A stretch of DNA of 64,000 nt from Phycisphaerales bacterium (GTDB lineage Bacteria; Planctomycetota; Phycisphaerae; Phycisphaerales; UBA1924), in the NCBI GenBank assembly GCA_026982335.1, contig JALSHH010000047.1:1-64000 (forward strand), in the 5' to 3' direction. The notes under the pieces are model-generated. The model saw nothing but the letters and a program-made list of their open reading frames with translations. It was not told the DNA's origin and ran no database searches. A program made the translations under genes and the position numbers. Positions within the stretch are counted from its first letter, which is position 1, and each line of letters starts with the position of its first letter. This document shows positions 20,577-31,700 of this stretch, piece by piece.

Positions 20577-20973
20577 CGTGCCCCTCATGCTCCTGATCCC
20601 TCAGCGGGTCGATCCCCAGTGCATCACGAAAATCCTCGCTCAGTTGACGCTTGGCCTTGCGGTGCAAACGCATCGTGTTGATCGCATCGAGCCCGGCCAG
20701 CATCAAAATCCCAGAGATCAGCCCGATCACCACGATCCAGACAACCGCAAAAAGCCCCGGGTCGTCCATGGTCGCGAACCCAAATCCATAGGCTAAAAGT
20801 GGAATCGCAAACATGCTCATCCAGCTCGATGCCGTTCTGATCCGCTTTCGACTCGGGGGCATGTATCCCTTGGGCAGTTCCTTGAGCGCGATCAAATATC
20901 CCGCCTGCACAATCAGCGCGATCAAGGCCAAGGGCAACACAAACCAGATTGGTGCGATCGGATCATTGGGCAT
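20560..20973 (-). CDS. Hypothetical membrane protein
   Basis: MPNDPIAPIWFVLPLALIALIVQAGYLIALKELPKG..., several TM segments. Its end overlaps the lpxK start by 17 nt. Confidence 0.6.
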   Translation of the reverse strand: MPNDPIAPIWFVLPLALIALIVQAGYLIALKELPKGYMPPSRKRIRTASSWMSMFAIPLLAYGFGFATMDDPGLFAVVWIVVIGLISGILMLAGLDAINTMRLHRKAKRQLSEDFRDALGIDPLRDQEHEGHDDQSS

Positions 20974-21059
20974 CTTCCAATAGTACGACACCCGAGCCGA
21001 TGATGCAGAAATCATCCCCCAACCCCGACGAATCCATCCCTCTTCCCTACACTCTCCCC

Positions 21060-22469
21060 ATGATTGATCTCAAAGCCCTACGCGAAAATCCACAACGCTT
21101 CATCGAAGGCTGCGCCAAAAAAAATGTCGCAGTGGACATCGACACCCTCCTCAAACTCGACGCACAACGCCGAGCCCTCCAGACCCAACAAGAAACACTC
21201 AGAGCAGCCCAAAACAAACTCTCCAAGGAAACGGGACCGAAAATTGGTCAACTGATGGGCAAACTCAAAGGCGCATCAGATGTGGACAAGCCTGCAATCC
21301 AATCCCAAATCACTGAGATCAAATCCGCCCCGGCAAAGATGAAAGACGAGATCAACGCCCTCGAATCCCAGATCGCCCAGATCGAGCCCGAACTCAACGC
21401 GATCCTACTCTCGGTGCCCCTGCCGCCCGATGACGATGTGCCCGTAGGTACCACCGCCGACGACAATGTCGAACTTTCCAGATGGGCGCCCGATGATTGG
21501 GACTGGGACAAATCATTCGAAGCCAACAAAGGATTCAAACCTCGCACGCATCTCGAACTCTGCGAAATGCACAACCTTGTCGATTATCCACGAGGGGTCA
21601 AGATCGCCGGGTCCCGTTCGTACATCCTCATCGGCGACGCCATGCGTTTGCACCAGGCCATCCTCCGATTCGCATTTGACACCATGATCAATGAGCATGG
21701 GTTTACCCCCATGAGTGTGCCTGTCCTTGTCCGCGAAGAAGCGATGGTCGGCACCGGATTCTTCCCCGGCGGACGCGATCAGGCCTACCACATCAACGAG
21801 ACCGAGCGTGGTGGTGGCTACGACATGTTCCTCACCGGCACCGGCGAAGTTGGACTCATGGGCATCCATCAAGACGAAATCCTCGACGAATCCAAGCTCC
21901 CGCTCAAATATGTCACCGTCTCGACCTGCTTCCGCCGAGAAGCCGGGGCGGCGGGCAAAGACACCGCCGGGTTGTACCGCATCCACCAGTTCGATAAAGT
22001 CGAGCAGGTGATTATTGATGTGGCCGACGAATCCAAATCACGCCAGCACCACAAGGACATGATGGGGTTTGTCGAAGGGTTGCTCAAATCCCTGAAACTC
22101 CCCCACCGCTTGCTCCAGTGTTGCACAGGTGATCTGGGCGTGAAGAACGCTGACATGATCGACATCGAATGCTGGATGCCTGGCCGAGGCGACGAAGACC
22201 AATCGGGCACACCGACGGGCGAGTTTGGCGAGACGCATTCAGCAAGCCGACTCTACGACTACCAATGCCGACGCCTGAACATGCGCTATCGCCCAGGCGG
22301 CGAGGGGGGCAAAGGCACAACCACCTTCTGCCACTCCCTCAACAATACCGTTGCCGCCTCGCCAAGGATTCTGATCCCGATCCTCGAAATGTATCAGAAC
22401 GCCGACGGATCGATCACCGTGCCCGAGGCGCTGGTGCCGCATATGAACGGGCAGACGAAGATCGGATAA
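21060..22469 (+). CDS. serS: Seryl-tRNA synthetase
   Basis: MIDLKALRENPQRFIEGCAKK..., TGFFPGGRDQAYHI, CFRREAGAAGKDTAGLYRIHQFDKVEQ, class II motif 3 region. Confidence 0.97.
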   Translation: MIDLKALRENPQRFIEGCAKKNVAVDIDTLLKLDAQRRALQTQQETLRAAQNKLSKETGPKIGQLMGKLKGASDVDKPAIQSQITEIKSAPAKMKDEINALESQIAQIEPELNAILLSVPLPPDDDVPVGTTADDNVELSRWAPDDWDWDKSFEANKGFKPRTHLELCEMHNLVDYPRGVKIAGSRSYILIGDAMRLHQAILRFAFDTMINEHGFTPMSVPVLVREEAMVGTGFFPGGRDQAYHINETERGGGYDMFLTGTGEVGLMGIHQDEILDESKLPLKYVTVSTCFRREAGAAGKDTAGLYRIHQFDKVEQVIIDVADESKSRQHHKDMMGFVEGLLKSLKLPHRLLQCCTGDLGVKNADMIDIECWMPGRGDEDQSGTPTGEFGETHSASRLYDYQCRRLNMRYRPGGEGGKGTTTFCHSLNNTVAASPRILIPILEMYQNADGSITVPEALVPHMNGQTKIG

Positions 22470-22478
22470 ACTCCACGC

Positions 22479-23003
22479 ATGCTCATAACCAAATCATTCG
22501 ACACCCCACTGTGCCCGATGGTTGCTGCGACGACCAACCAAGGCATCTGCCTGCTCGAAATGGGTTCTCCTGAGCGACAAGCCCGCGAGCACGCCGAACT
22601 TGAGTCAGTCTTCGACTGCAAAATGATCCCCGGCAATCACCCACTGCTCGACCAGCTCGAAGCCCAGCTCGATGCCTACTTCACCGGTAACCTGACCAAC
22701 TTTACCGTCCCGCTCGACACGCCCGGCACCGATTGGCAGCATCAAGTCTGGAACGCCTTGACCACCATCCCCTATGGGCAAACTCTGTCATACGGGCTGC
22801 TTGCCGAGCAACTCGACAACCCGGGCGGCTCACGCGCCGTCGGACTTGCCAATGGCAAAAACCGGGTCTCCATCATCATCCCCTGCCACCGCGTCATCGC
22901 TGCCGACGGCTCACTCCACGGGTACGGCGGCGGCATCGCACGCAAACGCTGGTTACTCAATCACGAACAACTCCACAGAGGCCAAGCTCTTTTTACTCAA
23001 TAA
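22479..23003 (+). CDS. ogt: Methylated-DNA--protein-cysteine methyltransferase (Ogt-like)
   Basis: WQHQVWNALTTIPYGQTLSYGLLAEQL..., NRVSIIIPCHRVIAADGSLHGYGGG (PCHRV active site). Confidence 0.94.
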   Translation: MLITKSFDTPLCPMVAATTNQGICLLEMGSPERQAREHAELESVFDCKMIPGNHPLLDQLEAQLDAYFTGNLTNFTVPLDTPGTDWQHQVWNALTTIPYGQTLSYGLLAEQLDNPGGSRAVGLANGKNRVSIIIPCHRVIAADGSLHGYGGGIARKRWLLNHEQLHRGQALFTQ

Positions 23004-23096
23004 TCAATCCCTCCCTGTCGAAAGCAATCCTTGTCAAGAATGGAAAGGCAATGATTCTTTTCTCAGATATTTGCACGAAGAACGCATCCGAAGTTG

Positions 23097-24290
23097 CTAC
23101 TCAAGTCCCAAACGCACCATCGACACCGTCCCGGGAACATGCACCAGTTCAGGATGCCCGTGCGCCCGGAGATATGCGATCAGACCCGCCATTTCATCGT
23201 GCACCGGCGCAACAAAGCTCATCACCTCGCCCGTCATCGGATGATCGAAGGCCAACAACGCGGCGTGCAACGCCTGACGATCAATCAGCACCACCCCATC
23301 CTTGCCAACAAACGGCTTGCCCAGGTACATATCGTCCCCCACAATCGGGTATCCCAAGTGCGAAAGATGTACCCGGATCTGATGCGTCCGGCCGGTCAAT
23401 AACTCAAGCTCGACGAGCGTGAACTTGCGTGTCGATGATGCCTTACGCAATCCGGGCAACTCATAACGCTCACGCACCCGACAGATTGTTTGGCTCGGCT
23501 TGCCCAGATCGTCAAACCGCACCACCCGCTTCTCGCGCGAACCCTTCGCACGCGACAAATGCGGCCCCAAGGGCAAATCAATCACCTGCTCATCCCGTGC
23601 AACCCACCCTTGCACCACCGCCAAATAACGCTTATCGACCTGGCGATCCTCGAACTTCTTGCCCATCTTCCAATGCGCCTCGTCGGTCTTGGCAAAAACA
23701 ATGCACCCCGAAGTATGCCGGTCGAGCCGATGAACAACACCCGGGCGAGCGAACTCTTCACCCACGCTCGACAACTCACCTGATGCACCCTGCTCGAAAT
23801 GATGCACCAGCGCATTGAGCATCGTCCCCCGATTCTCTGCCCGCGCCGGGTGAACGATGATGTCAGGCTGCTTGTCGATGACCAGAATATGCTCGTCCTC
23901 GTAGAGCACATCGAGAGGAATGTCATCGGCTTCGATCTCACCACTCGGGGGAGGTGGAATCACCAACTCGATTTTGTCGCCCAATCGGAGTTTCGTTGAT
24001 GCTTTGGCAACCTTGCCATTGACCGTCGCCCCGCCCGAGTCGATGAGCGTCTGCAACTGGTTTCGGCTCATAAAAGTAATCCGCGAAGTCAAATACCGGT
24101 CGAGCCGATCCTTCACATCGCGCATCATCTCGAAAGGCACCCGAAGCACAAACGCATCATCCCCCTGTTCGCGCGCATTGAGATACGCCTGACGCACCGC
24201 CTCGCCATCGACCTTGCCTCCGGGTTGGATAAACGATTCGGCAGGTGCACCGACAGGAACATCATCCGGGTTCGGGCCCGACGAGCTCAC
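23097..24290 (-). CDS. RluA/RluD-family pseudouridine synthase with S4 domain
   Basis: RPGVVHRLDRHTSGCIVFAKTDEAHWKMGKKFEDRQVDKRYLAVVQG. GTGA start/stop overlap with the upstream gene. Confidence 0.94.
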   Translation of the reverse strand: MSSSGPNPDDVPVGAPAESFIQPGGKVDGEAVRQAYLNAREQGDDAFVLRVPFEMMRDVKDRLDRYLTSRITFMSRNQLQTLIDSGGATVNGKVAKASTKLRLGDKIELVIPPPPSGEIEADDIPLDVLYEDEHILVIDKQPDIIVHPARAENRGTMLNALVHHFEQGASGELSSVGEEFARPGVVHRLDRHTSGCIVFAKTDEAHWKMGKKFEDRQVDKRYLAVVQGWVARDEQVIDLPLGPHLSRAKGSREKRVVRFDDLGKPSQTICRVRERYELPGLRKASSTRKFTLVELELLTGRTHQIRVHLSHLGYPIVGDDMYLGKPFVGKDGVVLIDRQALHAALLAFDHPMTGEVMSFVAPVHDEMAGLIAYLRAHGHPELVHVPGTVSMVRLGLE

Positions 24291-25129
24291 GGCGAGTCTG
24301 ATTCGCTTGCAGAATGAGCATCCGGATCGGCTTCTGGAACCAGTGACGGATCCGGCTCGACCCGTGAGACCGAATCAAGCAAATCCTGGATCTGCTCTTG
24401 CGTCAACGAAGGTGTCTCCTCGCCAGGCAATGGAACAATCTGATCCTTGCTGGGCAAAGGCTTGATCTCCTTAAGCACATCGACATTGGCAATACGGCTC
24501 GATGCAAAGGCTGCGATACTCGGATACTGCGATTCCTTGGCCAAGGCTTCGAGCTTCTGGTACATGCTCACCGCACCATCAAAGTTCCGCCGACCTTCTT
24601 CAACCGTCGCCAATCGACTCATCGCCTGCATCGCAATAAGCTCTTTGCCCTCGACACTCGACACAAGTTCGAGCACCTCTCCGGCAAGCTGACCCGCCTG
24701 CTCAAGATACACCTTGCGCTGCGCCTCGTCGAGTACATCTTCTTCATTCACAGGCAACCCCGTCTGCGGATCAATTGGCGCACCAGGTTCAACCCCGACG
24801 ACAAAGGCATTGAGATACAACTCTGTCGTCGTCAGCAAAGCCAACTCAGGTACTGCGCGAACCCCTGCATACTCGGCTGCGATTGTGCGCAAGGATGCAG
24901 GCGACGGATTCCCGCCTTGGGTCGCCGAGGCAAGCTCACGAAAAGCCTGGTCGATCTTGGCGATCCGCTGACGCTCGCGGTATTGCAACCCCGCCCAGAC
25001 CAACGCGGCAACTGCCAGCGTGATAAGCACCGGCGAACTCCACTTGTTGAGAAAGTCCACAAATTCTTGATTGACCCGTGAATCCTCAAGTCCTGCACCT
25101 TCTTTGATCCCTGATTGCCGATCGTCCAT
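24287..25129 (-). CDS. Membrane-anchored helical-repeat (YfgM/TPR-like) protein
   Basis: VNQEFVDFLNKWSSPVLITLAVAALVWAGLQYRERQRIAKIDQAFREL... N-terminal TM then a helical-repeat-like region. Confidence 0.6.
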   Translation of the reverse strand: MDDRQSGIKEGAGLEDSRVNQEFVDFLNKWSSPVLITLAVAALVWAGLQYRERQRIAKIDQAFRELASATQGGNPSPASLRTIAAEYAGVRAVPELALLTTTELYLNAFVVGVEPGAPIDPQTGLPVNEEDVLDEAQRKVYLEQAGQLAGEVLELVSSVEGKELIAMQAMSRLATVEEGRRNFDGAVSMYQKLEALAKESQYPSIAAFASSRIANVDVLKEIKPLPSKDQIVPLPGEETPSLTQEQIQDLLDSVSRVEPDPSLVPEADPDAHSASESDSP

Positions 25130-25269
25130 GCCGAATCCTCATATACCTGCCCGCCTACCCATCGAGCCAACCCGTTGCATTCAACCGGTTTCCAGAGCCA
25201 CATCATCTTTGGTAAGCGGGTGCAATCCTAGCGTCCCCAACAGGCCAAAGCACCCACAATCGCACCCCT

Positions 25270-26271
25270 TCACGAACTTCCCACATCCTTGATTCCGTCC
25301 CAGAACCGCCAAGGACGCTCATCAGCGAGGAATGCCCGAGGCACCAGCGACTCGCCAAGGCATTGAACCAGCGATTCGATCCCCGCCAACTGCCCATCAC
25401 ACCCAAACCCAACCGCCACATCCACGCTGCACTTCGTCGGCCCCAGATCAGCACGCATCCCCACCCGAACACGCGGAGTCTTTCCCCCGATCGCCGATTC
25501 GAGCCGAGCATCGAGCTCGCCACGCGCATCACCTGCATCAATACAGTGCACAATCACATCCGCCTGCGATACCATCCGCAGGGCAATTTCAATCTCATCG
25601 CCAGCGCCGATCCGCTCATCAATCCCCGGCGTGTCGATCCACCGCACCACCAATCCCCCCAAATCGACCAGGACCCCAACATGATCGCGCGTCGTCCCCG
25701 CGACATCGGCCACCAGCGCGACCGACTCGCCCGCGAGCGCGTTGAGCAGTGTCGATTTGCCCACATTGGCCCGCCCAACAGCTGCCACAACCGGAGGCAC
25801 GATCAACCTGTCGAGTACCTTCGCATCGGCCATTTCCACGGCCCGATCCGCATCACTGAGCCAATCCGCCCCCATCGCTTTCCATCTCCTAGGCTGATCA
25901 AGCAAGAGATCAACCGCCAGCGGACTCGCTGCCTGTGACAACACATACAACATCCACGCTTCAATCTCATTTTCCGCTTCGGGATATGCCCCAACCGGAT
26001 CGACCACTTCTTCAATCGGCACGCCTTGCTTGGCCAATGCACCGGAGATTGCCCGAACAATCGCGATCCCGCCGTGAGGCATGAGCATGATCGAGTCTGC
26101 GTCCCACCGGACAATCACCGCTTGATCAATTCCAAAGACCGAGCCCAACCGAACTTGCCCCGGCGCAGGGTCGATCAAACCCAGTGCCGATGGATCAGGA
26201 TGCACCACACGGATCATTGCGATTGCGCCCATGACTGATCGGGGTGTTTCGATCGTGTGATAGGCGCTCAT
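25270..26271 (-). CDS. Reduced MnmE/TrmE-like GTPase
   Basis: VGRANVGKSTLLNALAG (G1), VAGTTRD (G2), IDTPGID (G3). Shortened MnmE-like N-terminus with LMPHGGIAIVRAISGAL and EAENEIEAWMLYVL. TGATG overlap with coaX. Confidence 0.8.
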   Translation of the reverse strand: MSAYHTIETPRSVMGAIAMIRVVHPDPSALGLIDPAPGQVRLGSVFGIDQAVIVRWDADSIMLMPHGGIAIVRAISGALAKQGVPIEEVVDPVGAYPEAENEIEAWMLYVLSQAASPLAVDLLLDQPRRWKAMGADWLSDADRAVEMADAKVLDRLIVPPVVAAVGRANVGKSTLLNALAGESVALVADVAGTTRDHVGVLVDLGGLVVRWIDTPGIDERIGAGDEIEIALRMVSQADVIVHCIDAGDARGELDARLESAIGGKTPRVRVGMRADLGPTKCSVDVAVGFGCDGQLAGIESLVQCLGESLVPRAFLADERPWRFWDGIKDVGSS

Positions 26272-27131
26272 CAGTCTTGATCCAAACCATCACCCAAATC
26301 GTCATCCGTATCTTCCTTGATGATCTTGGCGCACGCCACGCGGATGCCTTGAAGCTGAAGATCAGGAACGAACGCTTCGATCAGTTCATCGTCCTCAAGC
26401 AGCCCCATATCACCACCGGTCGCAATGATTTGTGGATAACCCTCATAAAACTGGGCATAGCGCTCAGCGAGGTACCGAATCGCCCCACGGGCAGCAGCTG
26501 CCACCCCCAGAATCATCGCATCATCGGTCTGCTTACCCGGCTCGCAAGACTTTGCATCAAGATTGCGCGGACTGAGCTTGGGCAGGCCGGCGGTGCTTTG
26601 ATGCAATGAATCGAGCATGGTCGAAATCCCAGGCAAGATCGCCCCGCCATGAAACACCCCCTCGCCATCGACAAAGTCCACCGTGATCGCCGTGCCCATA
26701 TCCACCACCACGCACGCCTGCCTGACGACATCGAACGCGCCCAAAGCGCACAAGAGCCGATCCTGCCCGACCGTTTTTTCACCTGATTCAGTCAGTGTGT
26801 GCCGAATCGGGATATCAAGATCGCGCCCAAGCCGATGAGCAGACCACCCAAACTTCGATTTGATTGCCTCTTCGATCGCATCGGCTGCCGACTGTGATAC
26901 AGCAGAAATCAAAATCACAGGCTCATCGGAGGGAAACTCGAACTCATCGAACAAAGCCCAAGCCAACGAAGCGATCTCCCCCGGCTCATCAGTCAGAATC
27001 GATTGAGCTTTGACACACTCCTTGCCCACCAACACGCCCACGCGCGTCCTGGTATTACCCACAGCGATGGCAAGAATGGTGCTGAGTGAAGAAGATTCAT
27101 TGGTTGAATTGGTTGGCATGGAATCGAACAT
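26271..27131 (-). CDS. coaX: Type III pantothenate kinase
   Basis: LAIAVGNTRTRVGVL, VVVDMGTAITVDFVDGEGVFHGGAILPGISTMLDSLHQSTAGLPKL. Confidence 0.92.
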   Translation of the reverse strand: MFDSMPTNSTNESSSLSTILAIAVGNTRTRVGVLVGKECVKAQSILTDEPGEIASLAWALFDEFEFPSDEPVILISAVSQSAADAIEEAIKSKFGWSAHRLGRDLDIPIRHTLTESGEKTVGQDRLLCALGAFDVVRQACVVVDMGTAITVDFVDGEGVFHGGAILPGISTMLDSLHQSTAGLPKLSPRNLDAKSCEPGKQTDDAMILGVAAAARGAIRYLAERYAQFYEGYPQIIATGGDMGLLEDDELIEAFVPDLQLQGIRVACAKIIKEDTDDDLGDGLDQD

Positions 27132-27260
27132 ACCCAGATGATATCCCCGAAACCTCGCTATCCCCGAAACCCGCTACCCAATCCTGATTTGTGGTGCACA
27201 TCGTTGCCCGGAGTTTGCTATCCTTGCCTATTCAAATGCGCAAAGCTGCGAGAGAACCTC

Positions 27261-28268
27261 ATGCCCACCTGCCAAATTGACCCATCCATCGAACGCAAAT
27301 CGGTCAAAGGATTCAAGTTCCCCTTGGGGGTATATCCTGTTGAAACCATAACTCCCATCGCAGGATACTCCGCCGAATTTGAGCCCGCAGAAAACACAGA
27401 CGAGATGGGCGACTGGGAAGCTTGGCCCGACCAATATGTCTTCGATATCGTCATGCCCGCCGACCGTGTCGAGCCCTTCTGGCACCAGATCTTTGCAATG
27501 ATGCCAAACCGGATTTTCCCCATCATCGACTACATCGGGCACGATGCCTACCGGGAAATCGACCCGTTCATGGCCTACGAGCCGGTGGGCAAAGAAAAAA
27601 TCATCGATGCCATCCGCCAATTCCGCCCATTCTTCTTTGAAGATGGGATGGTCGGATTTGGAGCCGTCTCCGAAGACCCCTTCTTCTATGTCTTCATCGA
27701 CGAGCACAAAATTGTGACCATCCGTGTCGAGCCCAAATACAAATCCCGTATCGAGAAGCTCCTCGGTGCCTTCGATCTCGAAGCCTGTGAAGAACCCGCC
27801 GGCGCCGATGCTGCTGCCCATGAACATCGAGGCGTACTCATCACCTCCCCAGAACATCCCGATCTCCTCACCGGCGACGAGATCCTCGAACGGATGCGCG
27901 ACGCTTGGGGACTGATACTCAATGTCGATCCTGAATCAAATGTGGATGACGAAGGCAATGAACTTGGAATTACCCATTGGCGCTGCCTGGCGCGATTCGC
28001 TACCGACCAAAACCCTGACGACCAATACGCCGAGCTTTACCTTACCGCCAGCTCGATCCACCAAGCAGAAGAACTCGCCCAACAAGGTATCGCTGCCGCC
28101 CTCAAATACCAAGGCGAATGGCTTGATATCGTAGTGATCTCGGCAGATCGACTCACCCCCAAACAAATCAACGAAGCCCTCGCCAAATCATCACCACCTA
28201 AACTATTCGACACAAAGGCGTTAGACAAGGAAACCGTACTCGCCATCCGTCATATCCACCCTACATAA
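27261..28268 (+). CDS. Conserved-looking hypothetical protein
   Basis: Uninterrupted 335-codon frame from MPTCQIDPSIERK, in an otherwise empty interval. No family recognised. Confidence 0.65.
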   Translation: MPTCQIDPSIERKSVKGFKFPLGVYPVETITPIAGYSAEFEPAENTDEMGDWEAWPDQYVFDIVMPADRVEPFWHQIFAMMPNRIFPIIDYIGHDAYREIDPFMAYEPVGKEKIIDAIRQFRPFFFEDGMVGFGAVSEDPFFYVFIDEHKIVTIRVEPKYKSRIEKLLGAFDLEACEEPAGADAAAHEHRGVLITSPEHPDLLTGDEILERMRDAWGLILNVDPESNVDDEGNELGITHWRCLARFATDQNPDDQYAELYLTASSIHQAEELAQQGIAAALKYQGEWLDIVVISADRLTPKQINEALAKSSPPKLFDTKALDKETVLAIRHIHPT

Positions 28269-28729
28269 TCTCTCTATTGGCACACCCAAACCATCACGCA
28301 AGCCGCACACATCACACACAGAAACGAGAAATCCGCAAGAGTTCAAATGAGAAGCCAGATCAGATGGAACCTCCCGCTCACTGGAATCGAATAAGTCTCC
28401 CGCTGGGACATTTGGCGAGGCCCCGCTTCCCCGCCGTGGACGATCAATGACGATCAACAAGACCAATCAACAAGACCAATTGACAGAGAAATCAATGCGA
28501 AAAGGGTAAACTCATTGCCAATGGGATTGCGATTCTGCCTGAACCCCGATATCGTGCTCCCCTGCAAGAGTTCGCACAGGGGCACCAACAGGGGCACCAA
28601 TGGTCGAATCAACAACCCGCTCCGAGCAATCGCAGCAGACAATTCATTCTCGCGGAGAGGCTGCAATCGGTGCATACTCCCGCATGACAGTTCGCACAAA
28701 GATCGGGCACGAGCCCTTTCTTCTCACAC

Positions 28730-31700
28730 ATGATCCATAATGGAGTGATCCGGATGTCACCCACCACTTATCGTTCAGTTCGTTCGTTGCTTCTCGCTGC
28801 TGTCGCCTTCACAGGCGTGCATGCAACCCCGGCACTCGCACTCCACTCCAGCCCCACCCTCGCAGAGCGAGCTACCAATGCCCAAGCGGTACTCGAACGC
28901 GCCACCGAGCTTATCGAAAACGCCAAGCTCATCCGTGCACGAGCCATGCTCCTGGCCCTCCAAGACTCCCCCGCCGGCGCCACGCTCAGCGATGCCCAAG
29001 GACAGCGTCTGTGGTCGCTGCTTGCCAATATCGAACGCAAAATCCAAAAAACCGATCGGCTTGAGATCAGCCTGCAAAAGGGCCAACTCGCCCTGAGCAA
29101 CGACAACCTCGTCGAAGCCAACAGACAAGCCGATGCAGTAATCAACTCCAATCGCTCCAACAGCGACCAAGTTCAAAGCGCCCAAGCAATCAAAGAGCTT
29201 GTTGCACTGCGCCAACACGAAGCCATGCCCAAGGTAGATAATGCGATCCAAATGGTATCGCAGGCTTTTGAGTCGGGCGACTACACCAACGCCAAGCTCC
29301 TCGTAATTCGCATTGGACAGCTCGGACTGGAGCTCACCGATACGCAAAATCAGACGCTTAACTCCTACCGTGATCGACTTACACAGCTTGAAGAAACACA
29401 AGGCGTTTCCTTCGGGTCATATAACCCTGCAATGGGTATGCTTGCTCCTGAGAGTGCCATGAACACCGATTGGCTCACAGGCGCAACTCAAGACGGCGCT
29501 CGATCAGGCTCATACCTTGGTCAGCCTGAAGAAAATGAACCCGTCACCATCGAGATCGAACTTGTCGAAGAACAACCCGAGATCGACCTGCTCGAAGCAG
29601 CCCGCAAATTTGAAGCCCAATCTTTGCTCGGACAGGCCAATATCGCCTTTGAAGAGCGCCGATTCAACCGAGCACTCGAGCTTTACTCGACCGTCATCAC
29701 CACCTTTAGCGCACAGGTTTCACCCGAAGAGCTCCAACTCGCCAAAGATCGTCAGCGTGAGGCCCAAATCCAACTTGGCACCCAAGGCGGCCCCGACGAC
29801 GACATCCTCGTCGACACCATCCAAGACGAGAGTCTCCAGCGCCAACGCGCCGAAGCCGCATTTCGCAACTATCTTCAACAAGCCCAGCAAGCACTGGCAG
29901 AGGGCGACACCAACACCGCCCGCAACCTTGCTGCCCAGGCCGACCTGACCATCAAACGGGCACGCGACACCATGCCCGAATCTGCCTTCGAGCAATACCT
30001 CGATTCGGTCGCGTCGCTCATCACCGACATCAACACCATCGAAGAACAACAGCGCATCGCTCAAGCAGAAGCAGAACGCCAACGCCTAGCAGAAGAAACC
30101 GCAGCCCTCGCAGCAGAACGCAACCAAGAGCGCAATGCCAAAATCGTCGCCAACCTCAACCGTGTCTTGGCACTCCAGCAAGAACTCAAATATGAAGAGG
30201 CACTCGAAGTCGTTGAGTCCATCCTCTTCCTTGACCCAAACAATCCATCAGGGTTGCTCCTCAAGGAGATCATCGAGGATATCTTGATCTACCGCGAGAA
30301 CCTTCATCTTCAGCGAACCAAGAGCCTGAGCTACGCGACCCAATCAGTCGACAACCAAGAAGCGATGATTGCTCCGCCTTCGATTATTGGATACCCAGAC
30401 GACTGGCCTGCGATTTCATTCCGCCGAGGCGACACCCTCGAATTTGCTGAATCTGAAGCAAACCGCGCCGTCTTCGCGACGATGCGCGACACCCGGATGC
30501 CCGTTGAATTCAACGACAACGCATTCGAAGATGTCATTGCGTTCATCGGCTCGACTGCCAACATTGACATTGATGTCGATTGGGAATCACTGGCCGATAT
30601 TGGCGTTGACCCCGACTCCCCTGTCAATCTCAAACTGCGAAGTGTCCAAGTATCCGTACTCCTCGATCGTGTGCTGAGCAAAGTCTCAGACCCCACGCTC
30701 CCGGCAGGGTGGGCGATCCAGGACGGCATCCTGACCATTGCTTCCGATGAGGTGCTCAGACTCAACACGGTCCTCGAAACCTACGACATCCGTGACCTAA
30801 TCTTTGCCGTCCCCGACTTTGACAATGCCCCCAACTTCAACCTCCAAAGTGCCGTCCAAGCAGCCAGCGGAAGTGGTGGCGGCGGTGGCAGCGGACGAAG
30901 CCCCTTCACTGGTGGTGCCCAGCAAGCCGACGACATCCCTCGCGATGAGCGTGTCCAGGCCATCATCGATCTCATTCAAGCGAATGTTGATCCAGACGGA
31001 TGGGTTTCCATCGGCGGCGACACCAGCTCAATCACCGAACTCAACGGCAACTTCATCATCACCTCCACACCCAAAAACCACCGCGCCATCATCGGGCTAC
31101 TCAACAAGCTCCGCCAACAGCGCGCAGTCCAAATCAATGTCGAAACACGATTCCTCTCGGTTGACCAAAACTTCTTCGAACAAATCGGCTTCGACCTTGA
31201 TGTTTACTTCAACGCCAACAACACCGAGTACCAGATCGCACGCACGATCGACCCTTCGCTGCTCCCATCGGACTACTTCGATTCCGAAGGGCAGTTGCTC
31301 GACAATGTCACCGGCAACGGGCTCCTCTTTGACACCGACGGCGACGGCATCCCTGATGCCATCGGAACCCAGCCTGTCTTTGGTCCCGGATTCAACGGCG
31401 GCACACTCCCCGATGGCACCCAGCTTGGGAGTGATCAGTTCTCAATCATCCGTGCAGCCCAGAACTCCTTCGGGCTCACCAATACACTCGCAGCGGGCAG
31501 CCAATTCGCATCAACCATCCTCGGACTCAATCCCGCCCTTGGAATTTCAGGACGATTCCTCGATGATATCCAGGTGGACTTTCTCGTCGAAGCAACCCAG
31601 GCAGACCAACGCTCAGTGAGCCTCACCGCCCCAAGGCTCACCTTCACCAACGGTCAGCGTGCCTTCATTGCCGTCTCGACCTCCCAAACTTTCGTCTCTG

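Noticed and set aside
28461-28600. Short tandem repeats (AACAAGACCAAT x2; AGGGGCACCAA x2) upstream of the secretin gene
   Set aside because: Only two copies each of 11-12 nt. Consistent with local slippage.
30804-31619. 271-aa +2-frame ORF inside the secretin gene
   Set aside because: Ser/Pro/Thr-rich out-of-frame translation of a conserved secretin region.
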